This document shows positions 1-4,594 of a DNA stretch of 5,521 bases, one piece after another; the stretch's first letter is position 1; every line of letters starts with the position of its first letter. The translations under genes were made by a program, and so were the position numbers. The DNA is taken from NCBI GenBank assembly GCA_945952575.1, contig CAMFIY010000208.1:1-5521 (forward strand). Direction: 5' to 3'. The notes below the pieces were generated by a model. The model saw only the letters and a list, made by a program, of their open reading frames with translations, did not search any database and had not been told where the DNA came from. This DNA comes from an uncultured Leucobacter sp. GTDB lineage: Bacteria; Actinomycetota; Actinomycetes; Actinomycetales; Microbacteriaceae.

Positions 1-402
1 GAAGGCGGTGGCGAACGCGGCGGTCAGATAGAGCATGTCGACCGTGCCCCGGCCCCAGATCTCACCGGCGAGGAGCTCGCCCCCGAAGGGATCCTGCGTC
101 CAGCGATCCGCCTCGGCCGGCACGACGTCGAGGTGCCCGAGCAGGCCGAGACGAGGCGCCTCGGGATCGTTGCCGCGCACGCGGGCGATGAGGCTGGCGC
201 GGCCGGGCGCCGATTCGAAGACGTGGATCTCCGCCCGACCGCCCGCGGCGGTGGCGGCCCCGGCGAGGAATCGCTGCAGCACGCGCACCGCGCGGATCTC
301 CTGACCGGATCCCTCGGAACCGTCGTTGACGCAGGCCGCGCGCACGAGCTCCCGGAGCAGGTCGACGGTCGCAGCGGTCGCTGGGTCGGGGGCTGCGTTC
401 AC
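1..402 (-). CDS. M20-family metallopeptidase/dipeptidase, N-terminal part (cut by window edge)
   Basis: The minus strand is open for 134 codons from GTG at 402-400 to the window edge, so the C-terminal part lies outside. The protein opens with the helix ATVDLLRELVRAACVND, the usual M20 beginning. It then has LGLLGHLDVVP (residues 85-95) and IWGRGTVDM (115-123). In M20 enzymes the His of HxD is a metal ligand (here H90), the Asp two residues on supports catalysis (D92), and the Asp of GRGxxDM bridges the two zinc ions (D122). The WTQDPF block between them is also typical. The family hydrolyses dipeptides or N-acyl amino acids, usually in the cytoplasm; the substrate cannot be told from this half. 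A TAG lies in frame four codons upstream of the GTG, so no earlier start is possible. GGGAGG directly abuts the GTG, too close for a normal ribosome site; see the promoter entry for a leaderless reading. Confidence 0.9.
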   Translation of the reverse strand, partial: MNAAPDPATAATVDLLRELVRAACVNDGSEGSGQEIRAVRVLQRFLAGAATAAGGRAEIHVFESAPGRASLIARVRGNDPEAPRLGLLGHLDVVPAEADRWTQDPFGGELLAGEIWGRGTVDMLYLTAAFATAF

Positions 403-414
403 CCTCCCAGGCTA
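402..414 (-). promoter_or_regulatory. Probable -10 element giving a leaderless peptidase mRNA
   Basis: On the minus strand TAGCCT (414-409) fits the actinobacterial TANNNT -10 pattern. It is followed by exactly six bases and then the GTG start at 402-400. Transcription would therefore begin at or next to the first base of the start codon. This explains why the only purine-rich stretch touches the start. No convincing -35 hexamer was found; TGGACA upstream is spaced too far (20 bases). Confidence 0.45.
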
Positions 415-474
415 CCGCTCGGCCGATTCCCCGGTGTCCATGCGGGCCGGCGATCACGCGGACCGATGCGAACC

Positions 475-504
475 CTGCGAGATCCGGCGTTTTCCGGCTA
501 GGCT
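475..504 (+). promoter_or_regulatory. Candidate promoter of the cold-shock gene
   Basis: TAGGCT at 499-504 fits a TANNNT -10 box, with a weak -35 candidate CTGCGA at 475-480 (18-base spacer). A start near 511 would give a leader of about 160 bases before the csp ATG at 670, similar in length to the regulated leaders of cspA-type genes. The match is modest and other start sites are possible. Confidence 0.35.
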
Positions 505-511
505 ATTCAGG

Positions 512-669
512 TATCGACGCTCATTCATTTGCACGCGCGTTCGGCTTCAGTGTTCTACCTCATTGTTGTCTCCCGAGGGCTTGCGAATCTGCGCCGACAG
601 AGTTCCGAAGCTGACCGGCTGCGGACACGCGGGTCGCATCACGGCCCTGAACACCGAAGGAATGACGTT
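512..669 (+). promoter_or_regulatory. Putative long 5' leader of the cold-shock gene
   Basis: There is no credible coding frame in this stretch ahead of the csp gene; the frame that continues upstream of its ATG does not resemble any cold-shock protein extension. Long structured leaders that stabilise or expose the mRNA at low temperature are known for cspA-type genes. That this one acts the same way is inferred from its length and position only. The ribosome site GAAGGA (656-661) sits 8 bases before the ATG. Confidence 0.35.
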
Positions 670-873
670 ATGGCCACTGGCACCGTCAAATGGTTCAACT
701 CAGAGAAGGGCTACGGCTTCATCGCGCCGGACGATGGCTCGGCGGACGTGTTCGCGCACTACCGCGCCATCGAGGGCAGCGGCCGTCGCGATCTCGAGGA
801 GAACCAGCGCGTTGAGTTCGATGTCGAGCAGGGCCAGAAGGGCCTGCAGGCGGCGAACATTCGCGCGATCTGA
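670..873 (+). CDS. cspA: CspA-family cold-shock protein
   Basis: This is a 67-residue single cold-shock (CSD/OB-fold) domain protein, full length for the family. It begins MATGTVKWFNSEKGYGFI, which carries the conserved KWFN and the RNP1-type motif KGYGFI (residues 13-18). It continues with DVFAHY (26-31), the RNP2-type motif in the form usual for actinobacteria. Aromatic residues W8, F9, Y15, F17, F28 and Y31 are those that stack on single-stranded RNA or DNA. The family acts in the cytoplasm as nucleic-acid chaperones that melt mRNA structure. ATG 670 was chosen because the homology starts there and GAAGGA lies 8 bases upstream; an in-frame upstream start at 529 would only add unrelated residues. 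The gene is monocistronic, with its own terminator 18 bases after the stop. Actinobacteria carry several paralogues, so the symbol denotes the family rather than a proven orthologue. Confidence 0.95.
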   Translation: MATGTVKWFNSEKGYGFIAPDDGSADVFAHYRAIEGSGRRDLEENQRVEFDVEQGQKGLQAANIRAI

Positions 874-890
874 TCTTTTCACGATCAATC

Positions 891-933
891 GAAGCCCCTC
901 CCGGCCCTGTGGCCGCGGAGGGGCTTCTCTTTT
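891..933 (+). terminator. Intrinsic terminator after the cold-shock gene
   Basis: GAAGCCCCTCC (891-901) pairs perfectly with GGAGGGGCTTC (917-927). The stem is extended inward by CGGCC/GGCCG (902-906 with 911-915) around a CTGT loop, with one bulged C at 916. A pyrimidine tract TCTTTTCT follows. This is a textbook Rho-independent terminator 18 bases downstream of the csp stop. Confidence 0.92.
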
Positions 934-1203
934 CTCCCGGCCTCTCTGCTGCCGGCAGAGAGCCCCGTGGGGTTCACCGCCGCCCCAGTTCGGTGGGACG
1001 AATGCCGCCGACGATACCTCCGCCACCGCCGCGGTCATGAGCGCGAGGCCTCGCCGCCATCTTCGGTCCCGCCCGCGCCCGGTCGTTCGCGGGCTCCGGG
1101 GCGCCACTCGCCCCGCCCCGGTGACCGGTCGGCGCGATGCGCTCGCCCCGCGCCCACGCGCTCCGTAGCGTTGCATCCACGGATTCGATGAAGCGGGGAA
1201 GAG
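934..1203. other. GC-rich non-coding spacer
   Basis: About 270 bases between the csp terminator and the serine hydrolase start hold no frame that I trust. Short frames on both strands are Arg/Pro/Gly-rich and have the look of GC-biased noise. Visible structures are a perfect 8-bp hairpin CTCTCTGC-TGCCG-GCAGAGAG (942-962), directly followed by CCCC-GT-GGGG (963-972), and the short palindrome GACCGGTC near 1122. The first hairpin has no T-run, so it is not a classical terminator. Confidence 0.5.
1166..1171 (+). promoter_or_regulatory. Candidate -10 box of the hydrolase-LytTR operon
   Basis: TAGCGT matches TANNNT and would place the transcript start near 1178, giving a leader of about 26 bases before ATG 1204. 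No good -35 is visible. This is a weak call based mainly on position. Confidence 0.28.
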
Positions 1204-2394
1204 ATGCGCACACGCACGAAGATACTGCTCGGGGCGGCGGGAGGGTTCGTCACCGTCTGTCTCGTGGGCGCCGGGATCCTGGCCTATGCGAACCGCCCGC
1301 TGTCGAGGGCCGAGGTGGATCGGGCCGTGCAGGATCGGCTGGAAGCGGCGGTCGAGAAGGATCCCACGGTGTCCGCCGCCGTGTTCGCCACCTACTCGAT
1401 GGACGACGAGACGCTGCATCAGTACGCGGCGGGCGCGGCCCTTGATGACGCGGCCGGATCCCTCGACGCGAACGCCCCGTTCCACGCGGCGAGCGTGGGC
1501 AAGACGATGCTCGCCGTCGTGATCGGCCAACTCATCGACGAGGGGAGGCTCTCGCTCTCGGATCCGGTGATCGGCCGAGTGGGGACCGGGGTCCTCGACG
1601 GGCTGTTCGTCGTCGACGGCGTCGACCACGCGGAGCGGGTGACGATCGGCCAGCTCCTCTCCCACACCTCCGGCATCGCCGACTACTTCGACGGCCCGGT
1701 GCGCTCCGGGCCGACGATGCTCGAGACGATCGCGGCCGACCCCGATCGCGTGTTCTCCCCGCTCGAACTGGTGGCGTTCAGCCGGGAGGGTCAGACTCCG
1801 ATCGGGAGGCCCGGCGAGCGGTTCTCGTATTCGGACACCGGCTACGTACTGCTGGGACTCGCGATCGAGGCGATCGAGCGAACACCCTATGCCGAGGTGC
1901 TGCAGCGGCGCATATTCGCGCCGCTGGGCATGCACGACAGCTTCCTGTTCACCGCATCCGGCGCGCATCCGAGGATGATGCCGCTGCACGCCGCCGGCAT
2001 CGACCTGAGTCGACGGAATGCGCTGACCGTCGACTGGGCCGGAGGCGGCGTGGTGAGCACGACCCGGGATCTCTCCGTCTTCATGCGCGCGTTCGTGTCG
2101 GGCGAGCTGGTGTCCGATCGGATGAAGGGTGCCTTCACCCGGTTCGAGCACGAGTTCGAGACCGGGATCCGCTACGGAATGGGGCTGATGCAGTTCCGCT
2201 TCGCCGAGCTCTCGCCGATGCTGTTCATGATGGGGGAGCTCTACGGGGCGGTCGGCTCGACCGGCACCTATGCCTTGTACGACGCGAAGAAGGGGATCGT
2301 CTACACCGCGAACTACGGGTCGCTAGAGTTTGGGGAGCGGGCGATCGAGGAGCTCGTCCAGCTCCGGCTCATCGTCGAACGGCTCGCCGAGTGA
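1204..2394 (+). CDS. Serine hydrolase of the class C beta-lactamase/penicillin-binding protein family
   Basis: This 396-residue protein belongs to the beta-lactamase (PF00144-type) serine hydrolases. Residues 7-27 form one hydrophobic helix after a basic start (MRTRTK), so the catalytic domain is exported. An AYA (27-29) could be a signal peptidase site, or the helix may stay as an anchor. Catalytic motifs are SVGK (S97 and K100, the SxxK nucleophile and base), LLSHTSG (151-157, the family's usual LLxHTSG), YSD (209-211, in place of YxN) and GSTG (351-354, where enzymes have K/HTG). The order and spacing match class C-like esterases, D-aminopeptidases and PBP4-type proteins better than true beta-lactamases, so peptidoglycan or ester substrates are more likely than antibiotic resistance; this is an inference. 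GGGGAAGAG directly precedes the ATG as a weak ribosome site. It is first in an operon with a LytTR regulator and a membrane protein. Confidence 0.9.
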   Translation: MRTRTKILLGAAGGFVTVCLVGAGILAYANRPLSRAEVDRAVQDRLEAAVEKDPTVSAAVFATYSMDDETLHQYAAGAALDDAAGSLDANAPFHAASVGKTMLAVVIGQLIDEGRLSLSDPVIGRVGTGVLDGLFVVDGVDHAERVTIGQLLSHTSGIADYFDGPVRSGPTMLETIAADPDRVFSPLELVAFSREGQTPIGRPGERFSYSDTGYVLLGLAIEAIERTPYAEVLQRRIFAPLGMHDSFLFTASGAHPRMMPLHAAGIDLSRRNALTVDWAGGGVVSTTRDLSVFMRAFVSGELVSDRMKGAFTRFEHEFETGIRYGMGLMQFRFAELSPMLFMMGELYGAVGSTGTYALYDAKKGIVYTANYGSLEFGERAIEELVQLRLIVERLAE

Positions 2395-2425
2395 CCCGCA
2401 TGCGCTCTGGAAGGGGGCCCGCCGG

Positions 2426-2980
2426 ATGGTGCGTTTGATCTGCTCGGATGCGCTGCGGGAACGACTCGAGCGCGAACTCGAGGCGCACGGGATCCTCTGC
2501 GCGGCCGAGGGCGACGACGGGAGCGCCGAGCTCGCACTCGTCGAACGCGGGTTCCCCGCCCCGGACGGCCCGCCAGCGATCGTGTTCGATGCGCTCGACC
2601 ACATGGACGTCGTGCGGCTCCTGGTGAGCGGCGTCGCGGGTCGGGGCGCCCTGCAGCGCACGCTCGTCGGGCAGCGCGGCGAGGCGTTCGTGGTGGTTCC
2701 GGCGCGCGAGATCGTGAGCATCACCGTCGGCGCCGACGGACTGATCGCGAACACTGCATCCGGGCCGATCCGGGTCCGGGGCACGCTGCAGCAGTTCGAG
2801 ACGAGCTGGGGCGGGATCGGCTTCTTCCGGGCGAACCGGTCTGAGCTGGTCAACCTCGCCCAGGTCAGAGAGATCGTCCCCTGGTTCAACTCCCGCTACG
2901 TCCTCAGACTCGTCGGCGAACGGGACATCGAGGTGTCCAGGTTCCACGCCAAGCGCCTGCGCGACCGGCTCGGGCTCTAG
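2426..2980 (+). CDS. LytTR-family DNA-binding regulator
   Basis: This is a 184-residue regulator. Residues 83 to the end form a LytTR domain: the strand GQRGEAFVVVPAREIVSI, a GTLQQFE helix, then FFRANRSELVNLAQVREIVPW and YVLRLVGERDIEVSRFHAKRLRDRLGL-type strands and final helix (132-184). LytTR domains bind direct-repeat operators through beta-strand loops. The N-terminal part (1-75, MVRLICSDALRERLERELEA, then AIVFDAL) looks like a reduced receiver-like alpha/beta fold, as in the short LytTR proteins that pair with DUF3021 proteins in Firmicutes. No phosphorylation pocket is evident. ATG 2426 was chosen because GGAAGGGGG lies about 10 bases upstream. The frame stays open to 2330, but that extension is Ser/Arg-rich and overlaps the hydrolase, so it is rejected. 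It starts 31 bases after the hydrolase stop and ends 15 bases before the membrane gene, which fits one operon. Confidence 0.85.
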   Translation: MVRLICSDALRERLERELEAHGILCAAEGDDGSAELALVERGFPAPDGPPAIVFDALDHMDVVRLLVSGVAGRGALQRTLVGQRGEAFVVVPAREIVSITVGADGLIANTASGPIRVRGTLQQFETSWGGIGFFRANRSELVNLAQVREIVPWFNSRYVLRLVGERDIEVSRFHAKRLRDRLGL

Positions 2981-2995
2981 GAAGGGAGGCGCAAC

Positions 2996-3436
2996 ATGAA
3001 CGCTCAGGCCGTAGTCAGATCCGGGATGCTCGGCGTCGTCATCGGGATCGTGCTCGCTCTCCTGCACGCCGCCGACACCACGCTCGCGGAGCAGGCCCTC
3101 ACCGTGCTCATCTCCGGGGCGCTGGGTCTCGCCATCGGAGCCGTCACCGAGTGGGCCACCTCGCTCCTGCCCCTCCGCATCGCTCGCACCGCCACGTACT
3201 TCCTCATCAACAACGCCATCGCCGTCGTCATCTCGCTCGCGGTCACGGGCCTGCTCGTCGCGTTCTCGCCGGCCGGGTTCGCGGGCGGATCGTGGATCGT
3301 CCTCTGCACGGTCGTCGTGATCGTCTGCCTGGGAAACCTCGTCGAGTTCCTCCAGTACCGGCGGACGCAGCGCCGCCTGCATGCCGCGCAGGATCTGCTC
3401 GCGGGCTCCGGCGAGTCCGAGGCGGGAGTCGAGTAG
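2996..3436 (+). CDS. DUF3021-like four-helix membrane protein, likely partner of the LytTR regulator
   Basis: This 146-residue integral membrane protein has four hydrophobic segments: about 9-26, 33-52, 65-90 and 98-117. It ends in a charged cytoplasmic tail beginning YRRTQRRL. Size, four-helix layout and position directly after a LytTR gene match the DUF3021-type membrane proteins of LytTR regulatory systems (HdrRM and BrsRM in Streptococcus mutans). In those systems the membrane protein holds its regulator inactive. That role here is inferred from context and topology. AAGGGAGG at 2982-2989 gives a strong ribosome site 6 bases before the ATG. It is the last gene before the strong terminator at 3487-3545. 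Confidence 0.72.
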   Translation: MNAQAVVRSGMLGVVIGIVLALLHAADTTLAEQALTVLISGALGLAIGAVTEWATSLLPLRIARTATYFLINNAIAVVISLAVTGLLVAFSPAGFAGGSWIVLCTVVVIVCLGNLVEFLQYRRTQRRLHAAQDLLAGSGESEAGVE

Positions 3437-3486
3437 CCCGCTTGAATCGCAGGTCGCGGGGTGGCGGGCAAGATCTGGGTGAAACG

Positions 3487-3553
3487 AATCGAGCCCCGCT
3501 GTGAACCGCATCACCAGTGGATGCGGTTCACAGCGGGGCTCGATTACTTTTCT
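3487..3553 (+). terminator. Very strong intrinsic terminator, perfect 26-bp stem
   Basis: The left arm 3487-3512 (AATCGAGCCCCG... CGCATC) is the exact reverse complement of the right arm 3520-3545, with a 7-base loop ACCAGTG (3513-3519). On the plus strand it is followed by ACTTTTCTG, so it ends the hydrolase-LytTR-DUF3021 operon. On the minus strand the flank is ATTCGTTTC, a weaker T-rich tail. It may therefore also serve the converging nrdF transcript, whose stop is 25 bases to the right of the stem. Confidence 0.9.
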
Positions 3554-3569
3554 GCCCTGATCAGGTATT

Positions 3570-3656
3570 TCAGAAATCCCAGTCCTCATCCTCGGTGGCG
3601 ACGGCCTTGCCGATGACGTAGCTGGATCCCGATCCGCTGAAGAAGTCGTGATTCCA
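3570..3656 (-). pseudogene. nrdF: 3' end of nrdF only (class Ib ribonucleotide reductase beta subunit tail)
   Basis: Read on the minus strand, 28 codons end at TGA 3572-3570. They give WNHDFFSGSGSSYVIG followed by KAVATEDEDWDF. This is the C-terminus of actinobacterial NrdF, whose final acidic-aromatic residues dock into the large subunit NrdE. The real gene body is missing. Upstream of NHDFF the frame reads RRGWRY, unlike NrdF (which has an Asp/Glu-rich stretch there), and meets TGA at 3677-3675. There is no start codon. The fragment is therefore a displaced gene end, best explained by insertion of an element into nrdF. The intact gene should lie to the right of the element with its tail restored by element sequence. 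That the peptide is NrdF is nearly certain; the cause is an inference. Confidence 0.88.
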
Positions 3657-3660
3657 ATAT
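3651..3660. other. Likely attachment-site boundary (crossover in the nrdF tail)
   Basis: NrdF-like coding sequence is recognisable up to the Asn codon at 3651-3653 and is lost immediately to the right. The att core, identical on both sides of an integrated element, should be the nrdF tail or part of it within 3570-3656, with this as its right limit. The second copy is not in the window, so the exact core cannot be drawn. Confidence 0.5.
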
Positions 3661-3743
3661 CGCCACGCCGCGCCTCAGATTTCGGCATGTTTTCAACGAT
3701 TATCCGCCGCGTGATCCTGCCTATTCCTGTGCCGTCCGGCGAG

Positions 3744-3764
3744 AATGTGGGCAAAATGTGGGCA
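3744..3764 (+). repeat. Tandem 10-bp repeat, possible integrase arm-type sites
   Basis: AATGTGGGCA occurs at 3744-3753 and again at 3755-3764, an 11-base period, in non-coding DNA about 90 bases inside the presumed element end. Short direct repeats flanking an att core are typical arm-type binding sites for tyrosine recombinases. The function is inferred from position. Confidence 0.45.
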
Positions 3765-3804
3765 CGAACCACACCCCAGAAGACGCCGTGTCGCTGGTCC
3801 CGGC

Positions 3805-3817
3805 TACGGTTCAAGCA
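3805..3817 (+). promoter_or_regulatory. -10 element of a leaderless transcript
   Basis: TACGGT (3805-3810) fits TANNNT and is followed by exactly six bases and the ATG at 3817. No Shine-Dalgarno sequence is present (TCAAGC precedes the ATG). The layout equals that of the peptidase gene at the left end and suggests transcription starting on the A of the ATG. Confidence 0.5.
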
Positions 3818-4005
3818 TGAGCACAGTAACAGCCCGACTCCTCGTCGCCCTGGACGCCGCGAACCACGTACCCGCGCACGAGCGCAATCTGGACGACTAC
3901 GAGTCCGCCACGGTGACCGGCGAAGGCCCCAACTGGGAAGCGGCGAAGGCTGCGGTCAAGATCCCGGACGGAGCACTCCCGGTTGCGTGGTTCAGAGACG
4001 AATAG
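3817..4005 (+). CDS. Small hypothetical protein, 62 residues
   Basis: I do not recognise this protein. It reads MSTVTARLLVALDAANHVPA, then a charged middle (HERNLDDYES), and ends in GPNWEAAKAAVKIPDGALPVAWFRDE-type sequence, where NWEAAKAAV looks like a helix followed by a short hydrophobic strand. It is acidic, with no Cys, no signal peptide and no membrane segment. The upstream in-frame ATG at 3745 adds an Arg/Pro-rich stretch that overlaps the repeat and promoter, so 3817 is preferred. The leaderless-type -10 box in front supports a real gene. It is the first gene inside the presumed integrated element, and small regulatory or excision proteins often sit next to att sites, but nothing in its sequence shows such a role. 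Confidence 0.6.
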   Translation: MSTVTARLLVALDAANHVPAHERNLDDYESATVTGEGPNWEAAKAAVKIPDGALPVAWFRDE

Positions 4006-4051
4006 CACGCCGCCCGCAGCTCTGAACCGAGGCACCCGGGATCCTGCGGTG

Positions 4052-4066
4052 TTCGCGACACGCGAA
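4052..4066. repeat. 15-base inverted repeat, possible operator
   Basis: TTCGCG-ACA-CGCGAA is a perfect 6-bp inverted repeat upstream of the DUF4065 gene. It overlaps where a -35 would lie for the TAGCAT box at 4080-4085, a weaker alternative promoter. A regulator site is possible but not shown. Confidence 0.3.
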
Positions 4067-4087
4067 TGTCAGTGGTCGCTAGCATCA

Positions 4088-4116
4088 TTGAGGGCAAATC
4101 ACACGTAACGTAAAAT
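4088..4116 (+). promoter_or_regulatory. Near-consensus sigma-70-type promoter of the DUF4065 operon
   Basis: TTGAGG (4088-4093) and TAAAAT (4111-4116) are separated by 17 bases. They match 4 of 6 and 5 of 6 positions of the housekeeping consensus. The transcript would start near 4123 and give a leader of about 33 bases with GGGGAGG at 4143-4149. It is the best promoter in the window. Confidence 0.7.
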
Positions 4117-4131
4117 CGGTCTAGGTCGATT
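4114..4131. promoter_or_regulatory. Imperfect palindrome overlapping -10 and start site, candidate operator
   Basis: AATCGGTCTAGGTCGATT equals its own reverse complement at 14 of 18 positions, centred on CTAG. It covers the end of the -10 box and the predicted start site, where a bound repressor would block the promoter. Autoregulation by the downstream module is a reasonable inference, since toxin-antitoxin operons commonly do this. Confidence 0.42.
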
Positions 4132-4155
4132 CTCAATATTCTGGGGAGGTTTGTG

Positions 4156-4587
4156 ATGGCGAGAGTACTTGATGTAGGCGCATACATCCTCGATCGTCGC
4201 GGATCCATGACCGCGATGAAGCTCCAGAAGCTGGCCTACTATTCCCAGGCTTGGCACCTTGTCTGGGAGGAGCAGCCTCTCTTTCCCGAGAAGATTCAGG
4301 CATGGGCTAACGGTCCCGTCGTCTACGAGCTCTATGACGCTCACCGTCGCCAGTTCACGGTCAGCTCGGTTCCCGGCGGCTACGCGAACAAGCTCAACGC
4401 AGATGAATCTTCGTCTGTCGATGCAGTCCTCGATACGTACGCGGGGTTCACAGCGCAGCAGCTCAGTGAACTCACTCACCGCGAAGATCCTTGGCGTATC
4501 GCGAGGGAGGGTGTTCCGGACGGCAGCCGATCTCAGAACGAGATCACGCCGGCCATGATGTTTGAGTACTATCACGGCCTGCGCTAG
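4156..4587 (+). CDS. SocA-like/DUF4065 (Panacea-domain) antitoxin-type protein
   Basis: This 143-residue protein has the hallmarks of the SocA-like/DUF4065 family: MTAMKLQKLAYYSQAWHL (residues 18-35), PLFPEKIQAWANGPVVYELY (41-60), LSELTHREDPW (103-113) and the end ITPAMMFEYY (130-139). The family includes SocA, the Caulobacter adaptor that delivers toxin SocB to ClpXP. It also includes the Panacea domain, shown to neutralise many unrelated toxins encoded beside it. ATG 4156 is preferred over GTG 4153 because GGGGAGG (4143-4149) is 6 bases from it and only 3 from the GTG. The length suggests a stand-alone Panacea domain with no extra DNA-binding part. It stands 7 bases ahead of a basic partner gene, so the pair probably forms one toxin-antitoxin unit. 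Family assignment is firm; the antitoxin role is inferred. Confidence 0.88.
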   Translation: MARVLDVGAYILDRRGSMTAMKLQKLAYYSQAWHLVWEEQPLFPEKIQAWANGPVVYELYDAHRRQFTVSSVPGGYANKLNADESSSVDAVLDTYAGFTAQQLSELTHREDPWRIAREGVPDGSRSQNEITPAMMFEYYHGLR

Positions 4588-4594
4588 CGGCTCG

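Noticed and set aside
326..1168. A 280-codon open frame on the plus strand
   Set aside because: It runs through the csp gene and its terminator in another frame. It is rich in Arg/Ser/Ala without domain features.
967..1213. Short frames on both strands in the csp-hydrolase spacer
   Set aside because: They are Arg/Pro/Gly-rich, lack ribosome sites and show no family resemblance.
700..2151. A 483-codon open frame on the minus strand
   Set aside because: It runs antisense through the cold-shock gene, its terminator and the serine hydrolase. It is Arg/His/Gly-rich with no recognisable motif, as expected from the third-position GC bias of the real genes.
2330..2425. N-terminal extension of the LytTR regulator
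   Set aside because: The extra 32 residues are a Ser/Arg repeat produced by reading the hydrolase 3' end out of frame. ATG 2426 has a proper ribosome site.
2369..3814. A 481-codon open frame on the minus strand
   Set aside because: It is antisense to the LytTR and DUF3021-like genes, crosses the 26-bp terminator, and uses a different frame from the nrdF tail. The composition is Asp/Arg/Glu-rich noise.
3648..3816. Plus-strand reading PSGENVGKMWAR as a possible integrase C-terminus
   Set aside because: The frame has no body to its left, where nrdF and the terminator lie, and it runs on through the 62-residue gene. The residues come from the tandem repeat.
4014..4049. CCGCAG ... CTGCGG inverted repeat as a terminator of the 62-residue gene
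   Set aside because: The stem is only 6 bp with a 24-base loop and no T-run.
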